A stretch of DNA of 16,955 bases from Podila epigama (lineage: Eukaryota > Mortierellomycota > Mortierellomycetes > Mortierellales > Mortierellaceae): assembly GCA_015679605.1 (NCBI GenBank), contig JAAAVE010000257.1:1-16955 (forward strand), read 5' to 3'. A program made the position numbers and the translations under genes. Positions 1 through 9,296 of the stretch are shown here, in pieces. The notes beneath the pieces were generated by a model, which worked only from the letters and a program-made list of their open reading frames with translations, ran no database searches and had not been told where the DNA came from. How positions within the stretch are numbered: the first letter of the stretch is position 1; each line of letters opens with the position of its first letter.

Positions 1-48
1 AAAAAAAAGGGTTCTTCTTTAGGCTGTTTGACCATTAACATGCATGCA

Positions 49-96
49 CACACATATACACACATATATACACACATACACACATACACACACGCA
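49..96. repeat. CA/TA microsatellite
   Basis: A run of alternating purine-pyrimidine sequence made of (CA)n interrupted by TATA and CATA units. It lies far upstream of the first gene. Simple repeats of this kind recur throughout the window (14263-14294, 11197-11285). No gene is visible to its left. Confidence 0.8.
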
Positions 97-245
97 ACAA
101 AAACAACGCCAATAACACCAACCAAAACAAAGTATGCTTAACTTTGTTAGTCTTTCTACATCTCTTTTCTTTCCTCCGCTCCGACCTCTCTCCTCTCTGC
201 GTCCTCAAGTGGATGCATATTCATCTTCAGCTGACTATGAGTGCT

Positions 246-443
246 CTATCAGATCGCAGATGACTTTTTGTTGTTGACTTTTTTTTTTTTGCTGAGCAAC
301 ATGAATGGTGCGGTAACCTTACCTGGGCTTACTACATTGCTCTTTTCACTCTTACTCACTCATCTCTCTTACTTTTTTTCATCTGATAGGGACTCACTCT
401 CACTCACTTACTCTCTCTAGAATGTCCCCAGTCGATCAGATAA
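246..443 (+). promoter_or_regulatory. Three GATA-type iron-regulatory sites
   Basis: Three sites resemble (G/A)ATC(T/A)GATAA, the known target of fungal iron-sensing GATA repressors (SRE1/SreA/Fep1/Urbs1 type). They are GATCTGATAG on the minus strand at 246-255, ATCTGATAG on the plus strand at 381-389, and GATCAGATAA on the plus strand at 434-443. The last matches the nine-base core exactly; the other two differ only in the final base. They sit 280-480 bp upstream of the TATA box of a siderophore-type transporter, as expected for a gene repressed when iron is plentiful. The motif matches are seen in the sequence; the regulator is inferred. Confidence 0.6.
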
Positions 444-721
444 ACACCAACAGCTACCTTTTAGGTCATCTTTCCTAATGAATGTTGGGCTGAACTTTCC
501 ATGTGCTCAGATCTTCATTGCACAAACAACATCCATGTTCAACCCCGTCCGTCCTGTTGCACTGTTCGATGCATGCACCCCCTGCTGGTAAAGGAAGCAT
601 ACTTGTGTTCAGCCTTCCAAAGAGATCGAAGCTTGAATCGTTGACGTACATGAACAATACTACATTTCAGGTGCCAGTGTATATGTCATGCATCCAGACA
701 TGTCAATGTCAAAGCTAAAGG

Positions 722-729
722 TATAAAAG
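722..729 (+). promoter_or_regulatory. TATA box of the siderophore transporter
   Basis: TATAAAAG lies 205 bp before the ATG at 927, followed by a pyrimidine-rich leader (about 745-890). The same arrangement is seen before the P-type ATPase and homocitrate synthase genes, which supports it as the real core promoter. Confidence 0.65.
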
Positions 730-926
730 TCAGCAGCACTTTGCCTCCTCTTTTTTTTATCCCTCCTTTCCTTTGTCCCCTCCCCTCCATTCACCCTCTA
801 CCCCAAGTCTTAGATCCAGCTTGGGCTTGTCTTCTTTCGTTCGCTTTCCTCTTGTCACTTCCCTGTTGCATCCCATCCCCCAGAACCCCCTGGCTATTCT
901 TACTTCCAAAGTAAATCACATTCAAC

Positions 927-2953
927 ATGGACAATCGCGGCAAGGAGGAAGAGGCTATTGGAGCCGAGATCAAGAATGCTCCTCAGAATGAAGAAGAATA
1001 CAGCAACATTCTCGAGCGCAAGAACATGACCAAGAGAGAATTCAATGTTCTCTGGGCTGGGTAAGGCCTTGCCCGCTCATCCTCATTTTTTTTTTTTTTT
1101 TTTTTTTTTGTTGTTCTCTGTCTGTAAACCACCATGACTAACCCACCTTTTCCGTGTACCTTCCATTCTCCAAACTATTGTACAGTGTCCTCATTCAGGC
1201 ACTTTGCATGTCCTTTGAGGGTTGTTTGACCCAGGGCGTCATTGGACCCGTTGCCTCATACTTTAACGTAACCTCGCTCACCGCTGTCCTGCCCACCATC
1301 CTGGCTGTCCTCTCCACTGCCCTCGTGCCCTTTTACACAAAGGTCTCTGATGTCTTTGGACGTGCCGCCCCGTTGACCTTTGCCTTTACCTCATATCTTT
1401 CTGGCTTGACCATCGAAGGCACTTCTCAATCGTTTACACAGTTGGCTATCGGTCAAATCTTTTATGGCATGGGTTCAACTGGTATCCAGGCCTTGTCCCA
1501 GGTCGTCATTGCAGGTACGGCATCTCTCTTTTTTTTTGTGTGATTTGAAGTGTTTATATTCACATTTATATTCCTCACTTTCTTGTGTCGTTGCGTATTG
1601 TTGGGAAGACAGTTTTGTACACTACGGCCCATATTCATTCTACACCATAATGGCCCAAATGCTGACATCATACCATCAAAATAATATACAATATCAACAA
1701 TAGATACCACAAGCTTGCTTCACCGTGGCATTATGTTTGCCATGTACGACATGGGCAATGTTGTCAACATCTGGGTCGCTCAGGCTTTGATCGATCCACT
1801 TACAATTGGTGGCCCTGCTGACAAGTGGCGCCTTGCATACATTCTCATGGGTTGTATTTCTGGATTTGGTGCGCTTGCCCTGCTTGCACCTCTGTGGCAT
1901 GTCCAACGCACACTTGAGCGCAAGAAATCGGTCAAGCCCCCTCGTCGCACGCTCCGCTGGCTCATCACCGAATTTGATGTCCCAGGTGCCATTCTCATCA
2001 TCTTGGCCTTGTCATTGACGCTCTTGCCATTGGTCCTCGCTCGCCGTAAGGCCGATAACTGGACCGACCCAAGCATCCTCGCCATGTTCTTTTGTGGTCT
2101 CATTTTCTTTGGCTTGCTCTTCCTCTGGGAGGCCAAGTATGCTACAAGACCCATCATGTCGACCAAGATCTGGACCAACCGTACTGCCTTTAGTGCTCTG
2201 ATGATCATGTTCTTGCTCAAGGTCCTCGGTAACGTTGTCTGGCAATATCTGACCCAACATCTGGTCGTCTCGCGCGACCTGACCTTTGGCCAGTCCTACT
2301 TGCTCGTTCGTGGTTTCCAGATGGCATGGCTCATTTTCCAGCTCATTGCTGGTTTGCTCATGAAGCGATACAAGAGGGCGCGTTTGTTGGTCTGGATCGG
2401 TGTCATTGTGTATGTGATTGGTGTCGGCCTCATGATCCCTGCTCGCCTCAAGGATGCATCTACTTTCCTCGTCGTCATCTCCCAGTCGATTGCTGGTGCT
2501 GGTGGTGGAATGGCTCATTTGGCATGCACGGTTATTGTGACGGGTGTCGTCCACAAGAAGGATATCGCTACCGTCGTGGGTGCTACTCAGATTTTGGTCT
2601 CCTTTGGATCAGCTGTGGGCAACGCTGCTGCTGGTGGCATCTGGACTCAATACCTCCCTGCACGTCTGGATGAGCATGTCACTGGTCCTTATGAACAGGT
2701 CCGTGCCATGAACGACCCTCTCAAGTACGTAAAGTTCTTGGAGCAGCCTACCAAGGATCAGGTCGTCGAAGCCTACAGCGACTCTCAAAAGTTCATGAGC
2801 TACATCGGTCTGGGCGTCGCAGTGTTCACGATCATTTTTGCAGCCTTGTTGAAGCATGTGGATCTGGAGCAGGATCAGGATACCCAGGACCGCATTGCTC
2901 TTGGCGAAGATGCAGCCGAGATCGAGGATGAGAAGAAGGAAGCCAAGAACTAA
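927..2953 (+). CDS. Siderophore-iron transporter, major facilitator superfamily (SIT/ARN type)
   Basis: Exons 927-1060, 1186-1514 and 1704-2953 join in frame to 570 aa. Introns 1061-1185 and 1515-1703 have GT-AG ends and branch-like CTAAC (1138-1142) and CTGAC (1662-1666). The ATG at 927 opens a hydrophilic, charged N-terminus of about 40 residues, followed by many hydrophobic helices. Exon 2 carries the SDVFGRAAP loop, the fungal siderophore-transporter version of the MFS loop 2-3 motif. Exon 3 starts with SLLHRGIMF and continues with GNVVNIWVAQ, also characteristic of this family. A large loop before the last helix and an acidic/basic cytosolic tail fit the usual 14-helix, 550-630 aa layout. 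Known members sit in the plasma membrane or endosomes and import ferric siderophores with protons. The substrate cannot be read from sequence; rhizoferrin would be plausible in a mucoromycote. Three iron-GATA-like sites upstream suggest iron repression. Intron 1 contains a 24-T tract (1086-1109). Confidence 0.88.
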
Positions 2954-3181
2954 AAGAGTTCATAATATATAGCGTGTGTGGGTCATATAAGCTGAATAAT
3001 TACAGCAAATAATGTACATATTTCTCCTAAAATTGCATCAGACTTTGAGTATGTAGCCATATGTGTGTGTATGAATGCGTGTGTGTTGAAATGTGAATGA
3101 GCTTGAGTACGAGAATGGTGCTGTGTGGTGCGGGTGTTAGGATAGGCGTGTGAAAAAAAAAATAAAAAGAAAAAGAAAATG

Positions 3182-4081
3182 TCCAAAAGTGACGTGTTTG
3201 TCTCGCATATTATCAACCATTGTCTGTGCACTTTTGGTTTCTCCCAAAGGCATTTTCTTCCCGCTAGCATGTTATGTGCATGCGAACCTCTGGGATGACG
3301 CGGTTGTTGAGCGAAAAGGGTTGGCATCACGGCGATCAACCAAAAAAAAAGGCCTTTTTCATACCTAAGCATTTTTGGGTGTGAATCTGACAAATCCTTG
3401 ATAGGGTGACCATCCACATGATACAATATCAATATTGCCCTCTGTTGCTGATTTGTCTGACATGGCCAGGAGACCGAGCTGCCCGATGTGTTCAATGAAC
3501 TTGGTACAAGCACTGGCCACCTTGCTTTTGGCGTAAGGCAAGTTGCCAGAGTACAAGAAGATGAGAAAGCGGTGAAAAAAGGAGTGTTGTTGCTATTGTT
3601 TTCGATGTCATCATTGTTACTGTTGTTCTCGATCATATTGAGGGTCGGGGGTAGCAGACTGCATGGGACGAAGTCTGGTCGCGTTATGCCGGGGAAAAGA
3701 TATCTCTTCAATGTACCGACCGATCAAATCTTTGCCTTGTCGCTTGATTATTACGCATGTCATTTGTTCCATAGATTCATGTCGCCGTGGTTCTTTGGTG
3801 ACTATAGACCTTATCTTCGACGTCTTTTTGGGAGTACATATGAGATGCCAGTTCCCAAGCCGTGCAAAGCGTGCCTTTTATTTGTTAATCATCTAAATGC
3901 CGTCCCTTTGGCTCCTCGGAAGTTCGTGTGGATACAACAGGCAGAGAAAGAGAATGAACTCTGGTGACGACGATCCCCAATTACGTCCTTCTGAGATGGA
4001 TTGGGCAAAGCCAAAATGCGCACGGACAATTAGGAGGATTAATGAATGAATTAAGATGCGAGACAAACAGTCACTTATGGG
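3182..4081. mobile_element. Possible decayed element bounded by imperfect inverted arms
   Basis: The left arm (3182-3246) and the reverse complement of the right arm (4002-4081) share AAGTGAC, TGTTTGTCTCGCAT (a one-base indel separates these two), then TTA, ATTGTC-GTGC and a final CCCA. The match is about 25 bp of near identity followed by a weaker stretch with a roughly 16-bp length difference. Arms of this kind 0.9 kb apart fit an old MITE or DNA-transposon remnant. I see no clear target-site duplication and no recognisable transposase, so a structured non-coding region or chance are alternatives. Confidence 0.3.
3365..3530 (-). pseudogene. Possible terminal exon of an unrecognised minus-strand gene or gene relic
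   Basis: Reading leftwards from about 3530 is a stop-terminated frame with protein-like composition (for example TKFIEHIGQLGLLAM, then GWSPYQGFVRFTPKNA). Its C/G-ending codons (ACC AAG TTC, CTC GGT CTC CTG GCC) resemble those of the real genes here. Just upstream is a pyrimidine-rich stretch with several possible AG acceptors (AAAAG, GCAAG, GCCAG). A candidate GTAACA donor lies about 100 bp further up, at the end of another open minus frame (about 3640-3880). I recognise no family. It lies inside the inverted arms, so it may be a relic of a mobile element. Low confidence that it is expressed. Confidence 0.25.
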
Positions 4082-4100
4082 TTATGGCTCCGCCCAAAAA

Positions 4101-4200
4101 AAGTGATCTCACCTGAGCGTGTAAATCGCAAATCCTATCGGCTTTTGGCTTTTGCCCGAAGTGATCGTCACCTGAGTGAGTGAACTCGCAAATCCTAACG
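4101..4200. repeat. Duplicated 40-bp element upstream of the P-type ATPase
   Basis: Copy 1 (4101-4140) and copy 2 (4159-4200) share AAGTGATC, TCACCTGAG and CGCAAATCCTA in the same order, with only small differences between. Each contains a dyad, GTGA-n2/3-TCAC, fused to a CACCTG E-box-like hexamer. GCCC also precedes both copies by a few bases. Two conserved copies about 160-260 bp before the TATA box suggest a regulatory element duplicated in place. The binding factor is unknown. Confidence 0.55.
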
Positions 4201-4358
4201 TTCATTGTTTCTTTTTTCTTTTCTTTTCATTTTCTTTTTTATTCTTTCCGTTCTCGGAAGACAATGCTCGCTCCTTCTCACTCCTTTCGGTACCATTTCG
4301 GGATGACAATTGCCTCCATCAACGTCTACGATCTCAAAGTTTCATTGAACAAAAAAAA

Positions 4359-4367
4359 TATATAAAG
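4359..4367 (+). promoter_or_regulatory. TATA box of the P-type ATPase
   Basis: TATATAAAG lies 210 bp before the ATG at 4569 and is followed by a C/T/A-rich leader. The spacing matches the promoters at 722 and 12167. Confidence 0.65.
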
Positions 4368-4568
4368 TATGGCCTTTCTTGTGTGCAACCCATTTTCTTA
4401 TCTTCTACCCATCATCCACCATCCAAACTCCCCACTCACCTTTCCACTTTGACACACTCATTCCTTCACACAAACTCCTCCTACACACACGCATTCCTAC
4501 TCCCTCTCGTAAATTCATACCGCTTTCCGTCAGGTTAATACTATCATACTTCCTCCACCACATTCATA

Positions 4569-7500
4569 ATGACAAAAACAAAAATCGAGCTGGAACGTCA
4601 AGTTCCCTATCACACACTTACCGTCGCCGAAACCGAAGTTCAGCTCAATGCCAACACAGTCGAAGGCTTGACCTCAACCGAAGCCGCTGCCCGTCTCCAA
4701 CACTACGGTACCAACGAGCTCAAGGGCAGCGGCGGTGTCAAGTGGTACAAAGTTCTCTGGCGTCAAATCGCCAACCCTCTCGTCATCGTCCTCTTGATCG
4801 CCAACGTAAAGTATTTTCAAATAGTTCAGTTGACCACATAAAAAAAAAAGTATTTACTACAGACAAACAACAATTCCATCAAGCAATTAACATGATTAGA
4901 ACCTTTCTTCCTTCCTCCATTTCAAAAATCACTAGGTACTTGCATTCGCTACACGCCAGTTCGCCGAAGGTGGTGTGATCTTGTTCATTATCATCATGAA
5001 TGCCACCATCGGTTTCTACCAGGACTTTAGCGCTGAACAGACCATGGAGGCCCTTCGTAATATGTCCTCGCCTACATCCCAAGTCATCCGAGACGAGACC
5101 CGCCTTGTCATCCCCAATAGCCAGGTCGTGCCCGGAGACATCATGATCTTTGAGGATGGCGCTGTCATCGGTGCTGACTGTCGACTCTTTGAAGTCTTTA
5201 ACCTCGAGACGGATGAAGCCTTACTCACCGGAGAATCACTCCCTGCACAAAAGAACCTCGATCTCATCAAAAATGAGGATCAGCCCCTTGGTGACCGCTC
5301 AACATGGTCTTTGCCTCGACAACCGTCGTCAAGGGACGTGCCAAGGGCATCGTCACTGCCACGGGCATGCAAACCCAGATCGGACACATTGCTACAACGC
5401 TCATGAACGTCGACACGAATGAGTTGACTCCTCTCCAAGTGCGCCTGAACAAGATGGCCTACTGTATTTTTGTGGCCGCTATCGTTTTGGTCATTGTCGT
5501 GTTTGCAGTCCACAAGTTCAGATACAGCAACGAAATCGCTATCTATGCCATCTCTGTCGCCATCTCCATGATCCCCCAAGGCTTGGTCGCCATTGTTACC
5601 CTGACCATGGCTTTTGGCGTCAGTCGAATGGCCAAGGCCAAAGCCATCGTCCGACGTCTCTCCAGTCTTGAAAGTCTTGGAGCTGTGACCAACATTTGTT
5701 CTGACAAGGTAAATCTCTTTCCTTTCCTTTCTTTTCTTTTCTTCATATCATCTGTGCGAGTCTTTCAATGCCTTCTTGCATTGTGTTACAAAATGCGAAA
5801 TGATACCAAAAGTTCAACCTATCTCTCGCTGCCTCTTTCATATAAACTCATACTCATACACACACTCTCTCCCATTCATAACCCTCTAGACCGGTACCTT
5901 GACTCAATCCAAGATGGTTGCCGTCCGCTTATGGCTCCCAGGTGATGGATTCTATCGCGTCTCTGGCACAGGCTTTGAACCCAAGGGTGACATCTTCCAT
6001 CAAGGAGAATCCTTCCATCCCACTCAAGATGAAGAAAAACAAGTATCCATTCCCCTTGTTCATCCCTATAATCCTCATCATGCCGAAAGTAACTCCAGCT
6101 CTTCGTCCTTCTTACGCATCATTCAAGCCTCGTCTCTCTGTAACATGGCTGAACTCCGTCGCACACAACATCCAGAAACACATGGTGAATGGACCGCTAT
6201 CGGTGACCCCACTGAAATTGCCCTCCAGGTCTTGGCTTACAAGGCTGACATGCCTAAACCCGATCTCATTGCTGATCATGACTTTCAACTCGTGGCCGAG
6301 TTCCCCTTTGATTCCTCTGTCAAACGCATGTCGGTTCTCTACCGTGCACCCACAAGTGACGATGACAGCCAAGGCCCAAAAAACGAATACCTAATCTTTA
6401 CAAAAGGTGCTACGGAGCGGGTCCTGGCATGTTGCACCCATTACCGTCAAGGTGACATTGAAATTCCATTCAAAAATGATCCTTCCACTCTCTCCATCGA
6501 ACAAACCGGCACCGACTATACTTCCATCATTATGCAAAAAGTCGACGCCCTCGCAGAACAAGGCCTCCGCGTCCTGGCTCTTTCCTACCGCAAGTTTTAC
6601 CCCCCTACCAAGGACATGGACTTGGTCCACGGCCTAGACCGCCAACAAGTTGAGTCCGACCTAGTCTTCTTGGGCCTCGTTGGTATCTATGACCCACCCC
6701 GCGCCGAATCCTTGCCTGCCGTCTTGAAATGTTACGAGGCTGGTATTGTTGTCCACATGCTGACGGGTGACCATCCCGCAACAGCTGCCGCCATTGCCAA
6801 AGAGGTGGCGATCCTCCCTGCTGATACAGATGTCAAGACAAGCACTATGGTCATGAGCGCTGACCGCTTTGACTCCATGTCCGACGCTGAGATCGATGCC
6901 TTGCCCGAGTTGCCTCGCGTCGTTGCTCGGTGCTCACCCAACACAAAGGTCAAGATGATTGCAGCCTTGCACAGACGCCAGCTCTTTGTCGCCATGACCG
7001 GTGATGGCGTAAACGACTCTCCCTCCCTCAAGGCCGCCAACGTCGGTATCGCCATGGGCCAATCCGGGTCGGATGTGGCTAAACAAGCCGCCGACATTGT
7101 TCTCACGGACGACAATTTCGCCACTATTGTCGAAGCCATTGCGGAAGGCCGTCGCATGTTCTCCAACATTCAAAAGTTTGTTCAACACTTGATGTCTGGC
7201 AACATTGCTACGATCTTGGTACTCGTCGTTGCGCTCGCTGTCAAGGACAAACAACAGGATTCAGTCTTTCCTCTCAGTGCTGCTGCCATCCTCTTCATGA
7301 ACTTGTGTTATTCCTCCCCACCTGCTATCGGTCTCGGCCTTGAACCTGCCAGTGCAACCAACATGAAGGTACCACCTCGGTCCGCGAAACAAGGTCTCTT
7401 TTCATTTGAGGTCCTCATGGACATGTTTGTCTATGGCATCATCATGGCTTTCTTGTCCTTTGTACCCTTCATCCTCGTCCTCTTTGTCTTTGAAGATGGT

Positions 7501-7869
7501 CAACTCGGCAAGCAGTGTAATGCTGGTTATTCTTCCTCCTTATGCGATGGTGTCTTCCGCGCCCGTGCTACCTGTTATACTACCTTGACCTTGCTCATCC
7601 TATCCCATGCGATCAACTGCCGTGACATTCGTGATTCGGGCTGGCAATGGCGCCGCCTCAAAACTGCTCACCACAACATCACCTTGTGGCTCTCCATTGT
7701 CCTCGGTGCCTTGATCCTCATCCCAGTCATCTATGTACCCGGCTTGAACAAGAACGTGTTTAAACACTTGGGCATCTCTTATGAATGGGGACTCGTCTTT
7801 GCTGCACTCTTGATCTGGCTTGTCTTTGTCGAGACTTACAAATTCGTCAAGCGTCGTACCATGGCCTAA
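4569..7869 (+). CDS. P-type cation ATPase, fungal ENA-like (type IID), with one frameshift
   Basis: Exons 4569-4805, 4936-5708 and 5890-7869; introns 4806-4935 and 5709-5889 are GT-AG and phase 0. Ignoring one missing base near 5298, the product would be 996 aa, close to family length. Motifs in order (numbering for that length): cation-ATPase N-domain in the first 75 residues, TGES at 177-180 (actuator domain), DKTGTLT at 336-342 with the phosphorylated Asp336, KGA at about 509-511 (nucleotide domain), TGDGVND at 707-713, then about six membrane helices. The M5-M6 region and the VFRARATCYTTLTLLILSHA stretch are typical of fungal ENA pumps. These export Na+ or K+ across the plasma membrane in salt or alkaline stress. 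M4 reads MIPQGLVAIVTLTMA, not the ENA-style PSSLVVVLT that I recall, so a related alkali-cation pump (for example ACU-type uptake) is not excluded. The break lies between GGTGACCGC and TCAACATGG. The frame shifts by -1 while conserved sequence continues on both sides, so it is either a real disruption or a base-call error. Confidence 0.85.
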
Positions 7870-8690
7870 AGAAAGAGTAAAAGAAAAAGTAAAATGGAAA
7901 AAAAAAATGAATGAAATAAAGTCAACAAGGCCAATTTTTTTTTCCATATTTGATACTGGATCCAATTCAATGAATAATCTTTTTAGGAACATGGAACATA
8001 ACTACATACTTCAATGTGTGTTTAAGACCAACTTGGATTCAAGGTTAAGTATATAAACCTATTAGCAACAAAAAAGATGTTTTTGACACCTATATATACC
8101 ATGTTTTAGCCACGTTCTTTGTTTGCGAGACGACAAGCACTTCAAGTCCTTATTTATATCGTCTCCAATGCTCCACTCTGTCATTTGCGGTCAACGACCA
8201 GCTTGATGGACATTTGCGTATGTCACATGATCAAAGACCCACATCTCTTATTAACATCTTCCACTCTGTGGGTCGAAAAGAGCGCATATCAACCATGATA
8301 GTAATGGAGACGATGAATGGCATGTGACAAGAATGACAATTGAGAAATCGCGTACTGTTCATACTTGTCATACTCTTAGTTTGGCATCCTTCCTTCCATA
8401 CCAGAATAGACATAAAAGATAATTTGCAAAGTTTGAATGTTGAAATGCTTCGATAATGCTTCTCATACTGAATATGGTAGCGCACAAACTTAGGATACAC
8501 AAACACATACACATACACATGAACAGCTAGCATCATATAAACAGGCATACGTTCTTGTTTATTGTGAAAATGTTCACTTTTTTTTTTTTAAAAAAAAAAA
8601 GGCTACATGATCCATTTCAAAAGTTAAGAGTAACTTTTCATTGGATCTTCATCATGTCAAAAGCCCCAATGCTCAAAAACTGTTCATTTT
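7870..8690. other. Intergenic region between the ATPase and the first secreted protein (tail-to-tail)
   Basis: This holds AT-rich 3' sequence for two converging genes: poly-A and poly-T stretches, AATAAAG-like signals just after the ATPase stop (about 7915-7920), and a T12-A10 near-palindrome (about 8577-8600). A 105-aa minus frame at 8231-8548 has no motif and unusual composition and is not called. I see no gene here. Confidence 0.6.
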
Positions 8691-8936
8691 TTAATAAACA
8701 AGTTGGCAGTTCGAGAAGTCGCGAGAGCGGCACTTGGCCAAGACATTTTTGGCACGACTGTGATCAATAACGTAGCAGAAACCATCGGGCTCCACGCCGT
8801 ATCCGACACCGTTCTGGCAGGCCTTCAGGGTGTCATGCTTGTGAATGCTGTTGCCATCGTGAGAGCACTGGCAACGAACCTTGGCCATTGCGGTGGCGAC
8901 CATGGTGGAGAGGACCAAAATACCAAAGAACTTCAT
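8691..8936 (-). CDS. Small secreted six-cysteine protein, family not recognised
   Basis: 81 aa. Residues 1-18 (MKFFGILVLSTMVATAMA) form a clear signal peptide with cleavage expected after AMA. The mature part of about 63 residues has six cysteines (22, 24, 40, 54, 69, 77), enough for three disulfides, beginning with a CxC pair and ending CQLVY. The ATG at 8936 is the only start that includes the complete signal. A minus-strand TATA (9201-9209) lies about 265 bp upstream, further than for other genes here. A likely 5'-UTR intron from 9076 (AAG|GTAACA) to 8951 (CCTCAAG) would explain this. The product is presumably exported. Antimicrobial peptide, effector or wall-associated peptide are possible roles, none shown by sequence. 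It is not similar to the eight-cysteine pair to its right. Confidence 0.75.
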   Translation of the reverse strand: MKFFGILVLSTMVATAMAKVRCQCSHDGNSIHKHDTLKACQNGVGYGVEPDGFCYVIDHSRAKNVLAKCRSRDFSNCQLVY

Positions 8937-9200
8937 TTTTCTTTTTTTATCTTGAGGTTGGAGGAGGAGGGGGGAGAGATACGGAAAGAGTTTTTGATGT
9001 GAGTCTTTTTGGGGGTTACTTTTGTGAAGGAAGGCATAACACGATTGGGATTTTTTTTTTTTTGACAAATTGTTACCTTGTTGCTTAGTTTGGATAGTTG
9101 TGTAGGGATTGCTGTGCGAGCTGTTGCTGCGAGAAGACTGTTGTGAGAGTTGGATGGGATGTGTGTTGATGATGAACAAAAATTCTGGAGGAATCGACCT

Positions 9201-9209
9201 CTTTTTATA
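9201..9209 (-). promoter_or_regulatory. TATA box of the six-cysteine secreted protein gene
   Basis: TATAAAAAG reads on the minus strand. Two ACGCGT hexamers (MCB-like; 9367-9372 and 9433-9438) lie 160-240 bp upstream of it. Their meaning is uncertain, since this hexamer also occurs by chance. Confidence 0.5.
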
Positions 9210-9266
9210 TGTCGAGAAAATCGAAAAAAAAGAAAAGAAAACGAGGTTCGGGCGATAGTTGGATAA

Positions 9267-9296
9267 GCAATGAATGCAACGAATGCAATGAATGCA
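9267..9296. repeat. Short tandem repeat, 9-bp unit AATGAATGC
   Basis: About three copies of AATGAATGC, with one AACGAATGC variant, directly upstream of the secreted-protein promoter. Confidence 0.7.

Larger units (their letters stand above)
2954..4568. other. Long spacer between the transporter and the P-type ATPase
   Basis: A 1.6-kb spacer with AT-rich 3'-UTR-like sequence directly after the transporter stop, then TG repeats (about 3060-3090). A purine tract (3152-3179) and an A9-GGCC-T5 near-palindrome (about 3342-3359) follow. Inside it are a pair of inverted arms, a possible minus-strand exon and a direct repeat, each listed separately. Open frames of 159 aa (plus strand, 3488-3967) and 242 aa (minus strand, 2983-3711) overlap one another here. 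Neither has family motifs, and the minus one ends in low-complexity Phe/His/Thr runs, so I do not call them genes. Confidence 0.6.

Noticed and set aside
2012-2554. 180-aa minus-strand open frame
   Set aside because: It is antisense to the well-supported third exon of the siderophore transporter; its Asp/Glu/Thr-rich composition is a shadow of that coding strand.
2983-3711. 242-aa minus-strand open frame
   Set aside because: The composition is low-complexity (Phe, His, Thr and Asn runs from simple repeats). It has no motifs and crosses the intron-like segment and poly-A tracts.
3488-3967. 159-aa plus-strand open frame
   Set aside because: It has no recognisable motif or promoter and overlaps the minus-strand frames. 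Leu/Val runs arise from (TTG)n-like sequence. Kept only as an alternative to the minus-strand exon.
5286-5310. Programmed -1 ribosomal frameshift in the ATPase gene
   Set aside because: There is no slippery heptamer of the X-XXY-YYZ type at GACCGCTCAAC and no obvious downstream stem. A lost base is simpler.
8231-8548. 105-aa minus-strand open frame
   Set aside because: It has no motif, a (TG)n-derived Val/Tyr run near its start and AT-rich surroundings; looks like chance.
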